Origin: Gammaproteobacteria bacterium
GTDB taxonomy: Bacteria > Pseudomonadota > Gammaproteobacteria > Pseudomonadales > Azotimanducaceae
NCBI GenBank assembly: GCA_021773555.1
Contig: JAJFKA010000182.1
Coordinates: 1 to 64,000, forward strand
Direction: 5' to 3'
Length of the DNA: 64,000 nt
Each line of letters opens with the position of its first letter. Position 1 is the first letter of the stretch. The notes beneath the pieces were generated by a model, which searched no databases, was not told where the DNA came from, and saw only the letters and a program-made list of their open reading frames with translations. Of the stretch, positions 15,987 through 25,066 are shown piece after piece. The translations under genes were made by a program, and so were the position numbers.

Positions 15987-18611
15987 TCAGGCTTCGATCA
16001 TCTCCCGAACCTTACCGAGCAGACTGGTCCTGGTATACGGTTTTTGCAGCAGCACGAGCTTATCTTCGAGGATGAAATTTGTGTGGATGCCATCAGCTGC
16101 ATACCCGCTGACAAAGAGTACCGGGATCTCAGGCGAAATTTTGCGGATTTCTTCCAGCACTTCCCTGCCTCCCATCTTTGGCAAGACAACGTCAAGCACC
16201 ACGAGTGAAATCGTCTCAGCATGCTGCCTGAACAACTCAACGGCGATTTCACCATCCTCGGCCTCGATTACGTGATAACCAGCCTGGGTGAGGATCATGC
16301 TGGCGAGTTGTCTCACCTGCTTATCGTCTTCTACCAGGAGCAGGGTTTCGTCGCCAGTAACAGCCAGGGGCGTCTGGTCCTTATGGGTGGTCTCGACGTC
16401 CCGCTTAACTACTGGCAGGTAAATCTGGAATTGGGTGCCCTTTGCAACCTCACTGGTGAGATAAGTAAATCCACTGTGTTGTTTAATGACGCCGAACAGT
16501 ACCGACAGTCCGAGCCCGGTTCCCTGGCCTTCTGGTTTAGTGGTGAAGAATGGTTCGAACACTCTGTCGCGTACTTCCTCCGGGATGCCAATGCCGGTGT
16601 CGGTAACCGTCAACATCACATACTCGCCCTCGGTGACCCAGGGTGAGGATTCCACAAACGCACGATCGATGAGGATATTTTTGGTTTCAATTCTAAGGAA
16701 ACCACCGTCGGGCATGGCATCCCTGGCGTTGATGGCGAGATTCATCACGGCTTGCTCAAGCTGGCCTGCATCCCCCTCTATGGTGCCGAGTTCAGGACCC
16801 GGCGTGAACTTATAATTGATATTTTCGGGTAGCAGGCGGGCAAGGAAACCGCCGAGGTTTTCCAGTAGTTCATTCAGGTTCAGCGGCCGGGTGTCCATAA
16901 TCTGTCGGCGGCTGAAGGAAAGCAATTGTCGGGTCAGACCGGCGGCACGGTCGGCAGAGGCACGGATTTGTTGGTGGTATGAGGTCAGTTCGGAATTTCC
17001 GGTGGCGAGATCGTCAGCAAGATCGACATAACCCTGAATAACTACCAGCAGGTTATTGAAGTCGTGAGCCACGCCGCCGGCCAGTTGCCCGATTGATTCC
17101 AGTTTCTGGGATTGAATCAATTGCTTTCGAGTTATTTCACCGTCCCGTTCGATCTGGCGACGCGACATTTCCGCAGAAATATGGGCGGTGAACACGGTCA
17201 GCAAATCCTCCGCGAACTTCTCATTGGCCATGGGTTTGGTGTCCATGCAAACCAGGACCCCAATAACCCTGTCCATATCATCGAGGATCGGGGCACCGAG
17301 ATAACTATCGATACCTTGCTTCTGGATGTAAGTATCCTCAGGGAACAGCTGCTCGACATTTGATTTGTAGCTACAGACGCTGTCACGTAATACGCCTTCG
17401 CAGGGCGTGCCTGCCAGTTCGTAGACGAAATTCTCACCAGGCCGCTTGTCATCCCAGACAGAAATTGTCTTGACGGTACCGTCTTCCTGCAGTTCCCCAA
17501 TTAGAACGGTCTTGAGGTCGAGCACCGTTGCAAGGTTTTCGGTCAGTGAATCAAAAAAGTCTGAACCTATTCGCCGTTGAGTGCCGCGGATCACCGAGCT
17601 CATCGCTGCCTCCAGGCGTTTTCTGTCCTGAATATCCCGGGTTACCCCGAGCAATCCGATGACGTCGCCGTGCTCGTCGCGTAGCAGACGGACCATCAGC
17701 TCAACCTCCAGATCTTCACCGGACTTGTTGGTGACGGTTGTCTCGATTCGTACCACATGACTATCAGTGTCTTCCCGCACGTTCGCGATTTCGTAAGTGA
17801 TCTGCTCGATGAGCGATTCTGAGTCATCACCAGCGAGGCTGATGCCGAGGTTGACGACTTCATCAACCGTATAACCATGCAATCTTTCCACTGCCGGGCT
17901 GACGTAGGTAAAGTTACCGTCAAGGTCCATGGTCCAGATGACGTCAGTTGCGTTTTCTGTGATGAACTTGAGATTCTGCGAACTGGTCAGTTCAGCGTCG
18001 CGAGCGGCTTCCTTTTCGATCACTTCGAGTTGAAGTTGCTGAATATCCTCTTCCATCTTGCCAATGATAAACATGGCCGCCACTACGCCAATGCCGGATA
18101 CCATGGAGAAACTGCCGAGAAAGAGAATCCAGGTGCCAGGGTCCGTACCAACATTGGGTTGAACGACGAACTCGATCTGCCCTTCAATAGCGGCCCAGGC
18201 GATGAGGCTCACCGCGAGGATTGATCCCAAATAAAAACTGAGACTGAAACGACGATCGAGCAGTGCGGCACTGAATAGCGAGGACATCGTCAGATAGAGG
18301 TAACCCGTGCCTACCATGCCGTTGTTAAAAACAATCAGCGTCCCCAGGGTGAACAGTAACGCGCAGAATGCCGCGGCCCGTATCCGGTAATACCCGTGTC
18401 TGGCGAACCACAGGGCTAGCATCACGGCGAGCATGGTTAGCTCAATCGGTCGAGGTCGCGCCGGGTCCATCACCAGGGCATAGGTTAAAAGCGGTATGCC
18501 GACCACCAGAATGAGGAGAATCAGCCGGTTCAGGAGCTGAATTCTCCAGGATAGTGCCTGGTCTGTCGCAGAGGTTTGTGCCACTTCGAGTTCAACACTC
18601 ATGGAGGTCAT
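15987..18611 (-). CDS. Membrane-anchored PAS-GAF hybrid sensor histidine kinase
   Basis: An 874-residue hybrid kinase. The first 190 residues hold about six hydrophobic segments (RLILLILVVGIPLLTYALV onward), forming a membrane sensor module. A short coiled stretch follows, then PAS (about 215-330, NATDVIWTMDLDGNFTYVSP), a GAF domain (about 350-490, with GAPILDDMDRVIGVLVC), a DHp helix with His in GGVAHDFNNLL, HATPase (NLAINARDAMP, VTDTGIGIP) and a C-terminal receiver with Asp in VLDVVLPKMGG. Its kinase core closely resembles that of the kinase at 13139, suggesting related origin. The signal sensed is unknown. Confidence 0.87.
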   Translation of the reverse strand: MTSMSVELEVAQTSATDQALSWRIQLLNRLILLILVVGIPLLTYALVMDPARPRPIELTMLAVMLALWFARHGYYRIRAAAFCALLFTLGTLIVFNNGMVGTGYLYLTMSSLFSAALLDRRFSLSFYLGSILAVSLIAWAAIEGQIEFVVQPNVGTDPGTWILFLGSFSMVSGIGVVAAMFIIGKMEEDIQQLQLEVIEKEAARDAELTSSQNLKFITENATDVIWTMDLDGNFTYVSPAVERLHGYTVDEVVNLGISLAGDDSESLIEQITYEIANVREDTDSHVVRIETTVTNKSGEDLEVELMVRLLRDEHGDVIGLLGVTRDIQDRKRLEAAMSSVIRGTQRRIGSDFFDSLTENLATVLDLKTVLIGELQEDGTVKTISVWDDKRPGENFVYELAGTPCEGVLRDSVCSYKSNVEQLFPEDTYIQKQGIDSYLGAPILDDMDRVIGVLVCMDTKPMANEKFAEDLLTVFTAHISAEMSRRQIERDGEITRKQLIQSQKLESIGQLAGGVAHDFNNLLVVIQGYVDLADDLATGNSELTSYHQQIRASADRAAGLTRQLLSFSRRQIMDTRPLNLNELLENLGGFLARLLPENINYKFTPGPELGTIEGDAGQLEQAVMNLAINARDAMPDGGFLRIETKNILIDRAFVESSPWVTEGEYVMLTVTDTGIGIPEEVRDRVFEPFFTTKPEGQGTGLGLSVLFGVIKQHSGFTYLTSEVAKGTQFQIYLPVVKRDVETTHKDQTPLAVTGDETLLLVEDDKQVRQLASMILTQAGYHVIEAEDGEIAVELFRQHAETISLVVLDVVLPKMGGREVLEEIRKISPEIPVLFVSGYAADGIHTNFILEDKLVLLQKPYTRTSLLGKVREMIEA

Positions 18612-18779
18612 TAACAGGCCACATTTTTTGACTTAAGTAGAGCACCTTTATCGGCAATCGGCAACAAAGCCTGAAGCGCGGGGACTTGTTAAAGTGAGGA
18701 TAGGGCGTTGATCGTCTGTTTCATTACCAGGGGGCTTTTTGATAGATTGTCTCGACATATACAACGGGTGAGATTCGAA

Positions 18780-20468
18780 ATGACCGCAACACCGCTAACC
18801 AGTGCACAGTTCAAGGGTCGTACCGCGCCCCTGTTAACCAACACGATCGGTGAACACCTCGACAGGGTGGCTGCCAGAGACCCGGACCATCCCGCACTGA
18901 TCATGCCCCATCAGAATATCCGCTGGAATTACGGGGAGTTCGTGACAGAAGTGGACCGGGTGGCGAGAGGTTTGATTGCCCTCGGCATTGGTACCGGCGA
19001 CCGGGTAGGGATCTGGTCGCCTAACCGGTTCGAGTGGATTTTGACTCAATTCGCCACTGCCAGAATCGGGGCCATCATGGTTTGTGTCAATCCGGCTTAT
19101 CGCCTGTATGAACTGGAATATGCATTGAACGCGGTGGGTTGTCGCGCTTTGATAACGGCTGAACGCCTGAAGACCAGCGACTATCTGGGCATGCTCTATG
19201 AACTTGCGCCAGAACTGAACGACTGTCCCGCCGGTGCGCTCGAGTCTGCGCGATTACCCGATCTGAAAACGGTGATTCGCATGGGCGAACGGCCAACCGG
19301 TGAAGTATCGAGCGGCATGTATTATTTCTCGGATGTGAGTGCGATGGGTGATGAGATACCGCTGTCGCGACTCGAGGAGATTGCCCTTAAGGTCCGGGCT
19401 GCTGACCCGGTCAATATCCAGTTTACGAGCGGTACCACAGGAAACCCCAAGGGTGCCACACTCAACCACACAAACATCCTGAACAATGCCTACTATGCCG
19501 GGCAGAGCATGCACCTTTCAACCAGTGACCGCTTATGCATCCCGGTGCCCCTGTATCACTGTTTTGGCATGGTACTGGGTACCCTTGTATGCGTGGCACA
19601 CGGGGCCACCATGGTGCTGCCGGGAGAGGTGTTCGACCCGGCGCAAACCCTGAAGGTAGCGGCCGAGGAGAAGTGTACAGCGCTTCACGGTGTGCCCACC
19701 ATGTTCATTGCGGAACTGGATCTGGCGGATTTTGACAGTTATGACCTGTCGAATCTGCGCACTGGAATTATCGCCGGTTCTACCTGTCCTATTGAACTGA
19801 TGAAACGGTTGATTGACGACATGGATCTGACAGAAATTGTCATCGGTTATGGGCAGACAGAATGCAGTCCGATCAACACCATGACGGCCATTGAAGATTC
19901 TCTGGAAGCGCGCGTCACAACCGTGGGGGTCGCCCATACCAACTGGGAGCAGAAAATCATCCGCGAAGACGGCACACTGGCCGCGACCGGCGAAACCGGA
20001 GAAGTCTGTTCGCGTGGCTACGGGGTGATGCAGGGATACTGGAATGATCCTGAGCGCACCGCAGAGACAATCGATACCGATGGCTGGTTGCACTCCGGCG
20101 ATCTGGGTGAGATGGATGTTCACGGTTATGTGAAAATCACCGGGCGGATCAAGGACATGATTATTCGCGGGGGTGAAAATATCTATCCACGGGAAATCGA
20201 GGAATTCCTCTATACTCATCCGGATATCATGGAAGTGCAGGTGTTTGGTATCCCAGACGAAAAATATGGTGAGCAGGTGTGCGCCTGGGTGCAGGCGAGA
20301 TCTGGTCGCGAGCTGACCCCAGAAGCGATCCAGGCATACTGCCAGGGCCAGATCACCCACTTCAAGATTCCTCGATTAATCAGGATGGTGGACGAATTTC
20401 CAATGACAGTCACCGGCAAGATGCAAAAATTTGTGATGCGCGAGCAAACAGTTGAAGGTCTGAGCTGA
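18780..20468 (+). CDS. Acyl-CoA synthetase (AMP-binding family)
   Basis: A 562-residue adenylate-forming ligase that activates a carboxylic acid to its acyl-CoA through an acyl-AMP. Motifs: the P-loop-like FTSGTTGNPKGATLNHTN, the A5 motif YGQTECSP, A7 HSGDLGEMD, A8 GRIKDMIIRGGENIYP, and the catalytic lysine in TVTGKMQKFV. It resembles medium/long-chain fatty acyl-CoA synthetases of the FadD/AcsF kind. ATG 18780 is used: GGGTGAG precedes it, while the longer frame from 18708 adds an unrelated stretch. Its stop overlaps the ATG of the next gene by one base, indicating coupling. Confidence 0.88.
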   Translation: MTATPLTSAQFKGRTAPLLTNTIGEHLDRVAARDPDHPALIMPHQNIRWNYGEFVTEVDRVARGLIALGIGTGDRVGIWSPNRFEWILTQFATARIGAIMVCVNPAYRLYELEYALNAVGCRALITAERLKTSDYLGMLYELAPELNDCPAGALESARLPDLKTVIRMGERPTGEVSSGMYYFSDVSAMGDEIPLSRLEEIALKVRAADPVNIQFTSGTTGNPKGATLNHTNILNNAYYAGQSMHLSTSDRLCIPVPLYHCFGMVLGTLVCVAHGATMVLPGEVFDPAQTLKVAAEEKCTALHGVPTMFIAELDLADFDSYDLSNLRTGIIAGSTCPIELMKRLIDDMDLTEIVIGYGQTECSPINTMTAIEDSLEARVTTVGVAHTNWEQKIIREDGTLAATGETGEVCSRGYGVMQGYWNDPERTAETIDTDGWLHSGDLGEMDVHGYVKITGRIKDMIIRGGENIYPREIEEFLYTHPDIMEVQVFGIPDEKYGEQVCAWVQARSGRELTPEAIQAYCQGQITHFKIPRLIRMVDEFPMTVTGKMQKFVMREQTVEGLS

Positions 20469-21484
20469 TGCTATTCCGACAGCTGTTTGATCGCAGTTCA
20501 TGCACCTTTACCTATTTGTTGGCAGCGGATTATGGTGGTGAAGCCATTATCATTGATCCGGTGCTTGAGCACGTCGATCACTATATGCAATTGTTCCGCG
20601 AACTTAATCTGAAGCTCGTCAAAGTGCTGGATACGCATGTGCACGCGGACCATATGACCGCGGCCGGAGAACTTCGCAACCGGACCCGCTGTATCACGGT
20701 CATGGGTGAACAAAGCCGTGTGGATTCAGTTTCTCAGAGAATCAGCGATGGTGAGATGGTTGCCATCGAAGGCCTCTCCTTGAAAGCGCTCTACACGCCG
20801 GGACATACCAGCGACTCTTATTGTTTTCTGATGGGCGACAGGGTGTTCACGGGAGACACCTTGATGATCCGAGGTACCGGTCGCACCGACTTCCAGAACG
20901 GGAGTTCGGCGCAGGCCTTTGATTCCATCATGAACAAGTTGATGAAATTGCCGGATGACACGCTGGTTTATCCGGCGCATGACTACAAGGGGGACACAGT
21001 CAGTACCATCGGCGAAGAACGCCGCCACAATCCAAGATTGCAGGTCGCCAGTCAGCAGGAATACATCCAGCTTATGAGCGAACTCAAACTCGATAATCCG
21101 ACCATGATGGATGTTGCGGTACCTGCAAATCTTAAGGTCGCGCTGGTACAACAGGAAATCGATGACAATGGCTGGTCTCTGGATGCGACCGCGCTTACCG
21201 GATTAGTGGAAGCTGATGGGGCCATCCTCATTGACCTCCGTGAGTCCGCGGAACAGGAAAAAGAGGGTCGAATCGATTCGTCCCTGTCGATTCCCTATAC
21301 AGAACTCGATGCCCAGCTGGCGGATGATGGTGTGCTCAGGCAGCTTGCTTCCGTGACCGACAAAAAGCTCGTGTTTTATTGCGCTTATGGTGAACGCTCC
21401 GCCATGGCGCTCATCACCTGCAGGGAGGCTGGAATTGATTGTTTTCATCTGAAGGGTGGCATGGCAGCCTGGTCTCATCGGTAG
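20468..21484 (+). CDS. MBL-fold persulfide dioxygenase-like protein fused to rhodanese
   Basis: A 338-residue two-domain enzyme. Residues 1-230 are an ETHE1-like metallo-beta-lactamase fold: DTHVHADHMTAAGEL, the iron/zinc ligands GHTSDSY and FTGDTLMIRGTGRTDF, and the YPAHDYKG segment. Residues 245-338 are a rhodanese domain with catalytic cysteine in YCAYGERSAM. Known fusions of this type oxidise glutathione persulfide to sulfite and move sulfur between thiols, so it probably handles sulfane sulfur. It overlaps the acyl-CoA synthetase gene by one base and is very likely in its operon. Confidence 0.86.
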   Translation: MLFRQLFDRSSCTFTYLLAADYGGEAIIIDPVLEHVDHYMQLFRELNLKLVKVLDTHVHADHMTAAGELRNRTRCITVMGEQSRVDSVSQRISDGEMVAIEGLSLKALYTPGHTSDSYCFLMGDRVFTGDTLMIRGTGRTDFQNGSSAQAFDSIMNKLMKLPDDTLVYPAHDYKGDTVSTIGEERRHNPRLQVASQQEYIQLMSELKLDNPTMMDVAVPANLKVALVQQEIDDNGWSLDATALTGLVEADGAILIDLRESAEQEKEGRIDSSLSIPYTELDAQLADDGVLRQLASVTDKKLVFYCAYGERSAMALITCREAGIDCFHLKGGMAAWSHR

Positions 21485-21508
21485 CTGAATTCAGTTTGCC
21501 GCTCGCAA

Positions 21509-22060
21509 TTAATCGCGTTGCGGGAGACTGGCAAGCTCATTGAGTTTTGGCAAACGTTCATCGTCTGCACCGAGATACTCAACGATGGTCCCGGTGATCG
21601 CAGGAATATTGAGCGTGCCGGCAGCCTGCATTTCTTCGAGGTCAGCCCAGTCCTTGGTGCGATTGAAAAAAACTTTGAGAATCGCCAGATCATGGCAGGA
21701 GACAAACGGAATTGTTTCACCCATAAATGATTCCCAGCGACATCGCGCCGACATCTGTTCATGCAACCGGGTGGTATTCAGGAAAATATCGATGGGTGTG
21801 CGCTCCCACCACAGTCTGACCTGGCCTTCGCGTTGAACCTGTTCGAGGTCGGCTGGCGACCAGATTACCTGATCGGGCAGATCCTTAAACACGGTTTCCG
21901 CCTGTAGTCGGTCAACAAAGATGTTGATGTCGATATCGATGGTGCCCCGGGCACGCCGGGTGCACCAGGCAAGTGCCGATGCACCACCAAAAGCGTGGGG
22001 TACGGCGGCGTTATTCAGGGCAAGATGAATACCGACGATTTTGTCAGGAAGGCCAGTCAT
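21509..22060 (-). CDS. Nucleotidyltransferase-fold protein, candidate toxin
   Basis: A 183-residue protein with the minimal nucleotidyltransferase pattern: FGGASALAW near residue 25, then RGTIDIDIN, in which the aspartates are the metal-binding pair, and a third acidic site in PIDIFLN. This resembles the AbiEii/MenT-like nucleotidyltransferases, some of which are toxins that modify tRNA. Its ATG overlaps the stop of the upstream HTH gene (ATGA), the usual layout of an antitoxin-toxin pair. Toxin activity is inferred from context only. A housekeeping nucleotidyltransferase-like protein is the alternative. Confidence 0.72.
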   Translation of the reverse strand: MTGLPDKIVGIHLALNNAAVPHAFGGASALAWCTRRARGTIDIDINIFVDRLQAETVFKDLPDQVIWSPADLEQVQREGQVRLWWERTPIDIFLNTTRLHEQMSARCRWESFMGETIPFVSCHDLAILKVFFNRTKDWADLEEMQAAGTLNIPAITGTIVEYLGADDERLPKLNELASLPQRD

Positions 22061-22395
22061 TGCTCGAACAGCAATGGATAGGCGAGGGTCTCATCATGGT
22101 CGGCGGGAAACTGTGCGGCCAGATTCATCACATCCTCGAGTTCCTTGCCGCGGGGGTAGCTTGCATCACCGCGAATACGCGGCGAGAGGTGGAAATCCAC
22201 GGCGAAACCACAGGCGTCAATCAATCTCACGAAGGTTGCCGTTGAGGGCATCTTCCTGCCCGTCTCATAGGCGAGGATCGTTGAGTGTGAACTACCGGCA
22301 CGTTTGGCCAGTTCACGTGCGGACAGACCAGCACGTTTTCGCGCATTGCGAAGGGTGCTGGAGATTCTGTCAGCGTAGACGTTCTGCGGGCTCAT
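22057..22395 (-). CDS. XRE-family HTH regulator, candidate antitoxin
   Basis: A 112-residue protein with a Cro/C1-type helix-turn-helix at residues 15-65 (LRNARKRAGLSARELAKRAG, then SHSTILAYETGRKMPS). The C-terminal half probably contacts the partner. ATG 22395 is chosen because the upstream frame overlaps the ridA gene. A palindrome ends 6 bases before this start, suggesting autoregulation. It overlaps the nucleotidyltransferase gene by four bases, so the two are translated together. Confidence 0.8.
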   Translation of the reverse strand: MSPQNVYADRISSTLRNARKRAGLSARELAKRAGSSHSTILAYETGRKMPSTATFVRLIDACGFAVDFHLSPRIRGDASYPRGKELEDVMNLAAQFPADHDETLAYPLLFEQ

Positions 22396-22400
22396 AGGCA

Positions 22401-22422
22401 CTGGTATCCGATTGGGTACCAG
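22401..22422 (-). promoter_or_regulatory. Palindromic operator candidate upstream of the HTH gene
   Basis: CTGGTATCC and GGGTACCAG form an inverted repeat with 8 of 9 positions paired and a 4-base centre. It lies in the 50-base gap between ridA and the HTH gene, just before the HTH start codon. Its size and place suit binding of a dimeric XRE repressor. It is not followed by a T-run, so a terminator is less likely. Confidence 0.5.
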
Positions 22423-22445
22423 GTATTCTAGAGCCAGGGAAGCGG

Positions 22446-22922
22446 TTAATGCAAATGCTTTGCACCCCCGGCAATACATTCAATTTCGACTCGTCCTCCC
22501 AGGGCCAGCCCTTTCGCTGCAAGCGCACTCCTTGCGGGGCGATGGCTGCCAAGTGCTTCAAGATAGGCGACATTCATGGCTCCCCATTCATCAATATCGG
22601 CGAGGAAAATGGTGCATTTAGCGATGTTTTCCCGACGGGAGCCGTATTTTTCCAGGATGTTGATGATGTTTTTCATGGCCTGCCGCGTTTCCGCCTGAAT
22701 GCCGCCTGGCACGACCGTGGTTTTGCCCGGCAAGGTGCCGAGCTGACCGGACAGGAACAGCAGATCGCCTACCGCGACAGCCTCTGAAAAAGGCAGGTTC
22801 AGGCTAGCAGTCTGTTCAGCTCCGAGTACCTGGATTGCGCTGCCCTTGCTGCCCATCATATCTTGCGCCCCGGCTGAGGCGCCGAGGGCCATGGCCAGAA
22901 TGAATAACATCAGCTTGTTCAT
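22446..22922 (-). CDS. Exported RidA-family protein
   Basis: A 158-residue Rid (YjgF/YER057c) protein. The family core is clear: LPFSEAVAVGDLLFLSGQLG, the substrate-binding arginine in RPARSALAAKGLA, and the late VEIECIA. RidA hydrolyses reactive enamine/imine intermediates made by PLP enzymes in the cytoplasm. Unusually, this one begins with MNKLMLFILAMALGASAGAQ, a good signal peptide, so it should be periplasmic. Its end comes 50 bases before the HTH gene on the same strand. Confidence 0.85.
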   Translation of the reverse strand: MNKLMLFILAMALGASAGAQDMMGSKGSAIQVLGAEQTASLNLPFSEAVAVGDLLFLSGQLGTLPGKTTVVPGGIQAETRQAMKNIINILEKYGSRRENIAKCTIFLADIDEWGAMNVAYLEALGSHRPARSALAAKGLALGGRVEIECIAGGAKHLH

Positions 22923-22979
22923 GTGAAAACTCCCGATTGTGATAAAGAAGAGTACGGAGAATACTACACCGGGGCTGCG

Positions 22980-23009
22980 TTCAAAATTCCTGCACTGTTC
23001 TGATATACT
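22980..23009 (+). promoter_or_regulatory. Possible sigma70 promoter for the DUF481 gene
   Basis: TATACT at 23004-23009 lies 18 bases after TTCAAA at 22980-22985, giving one good and one fair hexamer. The distance to the TTG start at 23059 is about 40 bases. The match is modest and unsupported by other signals. Confidence 0.3.
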
Positions 23010-23058
23010 CGCGCACTTTTTGTGTCATGTGAATCAGGAACTTACGGGAGGATACATT

Positions 23059-23799
23059 TTGGATCACAAGCTAAGGCGGGCTATGGGCCCTGGGAAGATT
23101 TTGTGGGTCGCTGCACTGCTTACAGCAGGGCTGGCGGCAAATGGTGTGCGGGCTTCCGAGGACAGTCTGTGGACCAGTGAAGTCGAACTCGGCGCGGTGT
23201 TCACAAGTGGTAATACGGATGAGCAGAATGTCAAATTCCGGGCGCAGCTTGTCCGGGATGCGGAGATGTTCAAACACACGATGTATCTGGATCATCTGGA
23301 TTCTTCAAAGGATAACAACAAGACGGCGCAGAAGACCTATATGTACTACCAGGGCGACTACAAGCTGCTTGTGGGTTCGTTATTCGGCAGGGTTTCCTAT
23401 GAACAAGATCAGTTTAACGGTTTTGATTACCAGGCCGACGTGAGTGCCGGTTACTCCAGATTACTGATGGAAAAAGCGACCATGAAGCTCAGCGGAGACA
23501 TTGGTCTGGGTTATCGAATCTCGGCGCCGGACACTGGTTCAACCGACGGCGAGGCCATCGTCCGGCTGGCCGGTGCGTTTAGCTGGGACATTAGTCAAAA
23601 CGCAACATTCAAACAATTGCTGAGTACCGAAATTGGCGCAGACTCGACCATCAGTCGTTCAGAATCCTCGGTCAGCGCAAATATCGCCGGAGATCTCGCC
23701 ATGAAGTTTTCGATTAACGTCAAGAATAACTCAAGCGTTCCAGCGGGGCGGCAGGAGACAGACACTGAGTCATCAGTCACCCTGGTCTACAAGTTCTAG
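23059..23799 (+). CDS. DUF481 (YdiY-like) outer-membrane protein
   Basis: About 246 residues from a TTG at 23059 that has GGGAGGA seven bases upstream. The in-frame ATG at 23083 has no such site, and the longer open frame from 22939 lacks a signal peptide. The N-terminus is a signal peptide (KILWVAALLTAGLAANGVRAS). The mature protein starts with WTSEVELGAVFTSGNTDEQN, typical of DUF481 salt-induced outer-membrane proteins, and ends in LVYKF, an aromatic-terminated beta-strand recognised by the BAM machinery. A barrel fold is expected; function is unknown. Confidence 0.82.
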   Translation: MDHKLRRAMGPGKILWVAALLTAGLAANGVRASEDSLWTSEVELGAVFTSGNTDEQNVKFRAQLVRDAEMFKHTMYLDHLDSSKDNNKTAQKTYMYYQGDYKLLVGSLFGRVSYEQDQFNGFDYQADVSAGYSRLLMEKATMKLSGDIGLGYRISAPDTGSTDGEAIVRLAGAFSWDISQNATFKQLLSTEIGADSTISRSESSVSANIAGDLAMKFSINVKNNSSVPAGRQETDTESSVTLVYKF

Positions 23800-23822
23800 T
23801 GTGGATTCCCTAGAATTTAATT
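23794..23822 (+). terminator. Weak hairpin terminator between convergent genes
   Basis: TTCTAG (23794-23799) and CTAGAA (23810-23815) can pair with a 10-base loop, followed by a T-rich run. The stem is short and AT-rich, so termination would be weak. It lies between the converging DUF481 and porin genes. Confidence 0.3.
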
Positions 23823-25066
23823 TTTGTATCCAGCTGGACACGTTTGTAATCCTGCTCAACTCCAAGGTCCTTGTGCCGCGTATTCAGAAAATACGTGAGC
23901 GCCAGGCTCCAGCTTTTGTTAATGGCGTAGCCTGCAGAAACGATATGTCCCTTGCTGTCAGTTTCGCCATCACTAAAATCCGAGTTTGTTAAGGCGCCAA
24001 AAATCGCATCAGCGTCGATATCCTGGTAGGCATAACCGACTTCCCAGGTACCGGCGGCACTCGCTTGACCCAGTTTCAAGCCCACCGTCCAGGCAGTATC
24101 CAGACGTCTGGCGTCAAGATTACGGACGAAATCCGCGAACAGTAACAACGACTGGTCTGCGAGTCGGGTATCCAGTTGGGCAAAAACCTGAAGATCCTCG
24201 TAGTCGTTCAGGTAGGAGCAGTCGTTAAGTGTTGCGGCATTGGCACAGGTAAAGCTGTTACCGAAAAAATCATCGGCATCCCCGAAATAAACAGTGTTGC
24301 CCTTGACCGGGACCTGCAGATAGCCGACACCGGTTGTCAGTCTGGCATCTCCGATTGCGGTGATAAATCCGCTTTGCAACGACCAGGAAAAATCGTCGTT
24401 GTTTGATTTGGAATCGCTCTCAAGCCAGTGGACTGCGGCACGACTGAAAAAATTCCCGCTGGTGTAATTCAGTGCTGCGCCTTCCGGATTGTAATCTGAA
24501 TCCCAGAGTAGCTGGTTTTTCCCCGCCTGATACAAGTTGTTGGGGAACTTGCCTGCGATGACACTGAAGTTTTCATTGACCGTCCAATCCATATAGGCAA
24601 GATCCAGATTAAAAGATTTGGAGGTGCCCAGATCGCTGAGTGTCTGGTTTGCCGAACGAGGATCTGAACTGCCGCTGGCGAGACCGACAACGACCCGCAG
24701 GTCATCGTTAACCTGTGCTTTGATCGCTGTCCTGGCGCGAATTCGGTTGCGGTTTCGATTGTCGTTGCCTTCAGAGTTAAAGCCTTCATGGCGATATCGA
24801 AAGTCGCCTGAAATTTTGATTTTATCGCTCCAGGCCGATTCCTGCCGCGTGTCGACTTTCCCAGGCCGCATTGCTAATTCCTGCGTCTCAGTCAGTCGGA
24901 CTTCCAGTTGTGTGTTTTCAGATTCCAGCATCTCAACGCGTTTCACCAGCGCGAGCAGCGTTGACTTCAACGCTGAAAATTCTGCGTCTGAAACGGCTGC
25001 CAGCGTGGCTGGTGCTGTGCCGAGTGCGCTGATGAACAAGAGAGCGAGTATTCGGGGGTGCTTCAT
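23810..25066 (-). CDS. Outer-membrane porin, Porin_5 type
   Basis: A 418-residue trimeric-type porin. A signal peptide (residues 1-24) is followed by a short coiled-coil (about 28-65, KSTLLALVKRVEMLESENTQ) and then a beta-rich barrel starting at KISGDFRYRHE and ending in QLDTKIKF. This N-terminal coiled-coil plus barrel plan matches the 'putative porin' family. It is divergent from pstS across a 195-base spacer with a candidate Pho box, so phosphate or polyphosphate uptake is a reasonable guess, by analogy with OprP/OprO. Specificity cannot be proven from sequence. Confidence 0.83.
   Translation of the reverse strand: MKHPRILALLFISALGTAPATLAAVSDAEFSALKSTLLALVKRVEMLESENTQLEVRLTETQELAMRPGKVDTRQESAWSDKIKISGDFRYRHEGFNSEGNDNRNRNRIRARTAIKAQVNDDLRVVVGLASGSSDPRSANQTLSDLGTSKSFNLDLAYMDWTVNENFSVIAGKFPNNLYQAGKNQLLWDSDYNPEGAALNYTSGNFFSRAAVHWLESDSKSNNDDFSWSLQSGFITAIGDARLTTGVGYLQVPVKGNTVYFGDADDFFGNSFTCANAATLNDCSYLNDYEDLQVFAQLDTRLADQSLLLFADFVRNLDARRLDTAWTVGLKLGQASAAGTWEVGYAYQDIDADAIFGALTNSDFSDGETDSKGHIVSAGYAINKSWSLALTYFLNTRHKDLGVEQDYKRVQLDTKIKF

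Noticed and set aside
19533-20360. 275-codon minus-strand open frame opposite the acyl-CoA synthetase
   Set aside because: Histidine-rich low-sense translation with no known motif; the plus strand carries all adenylate-forming motifs.
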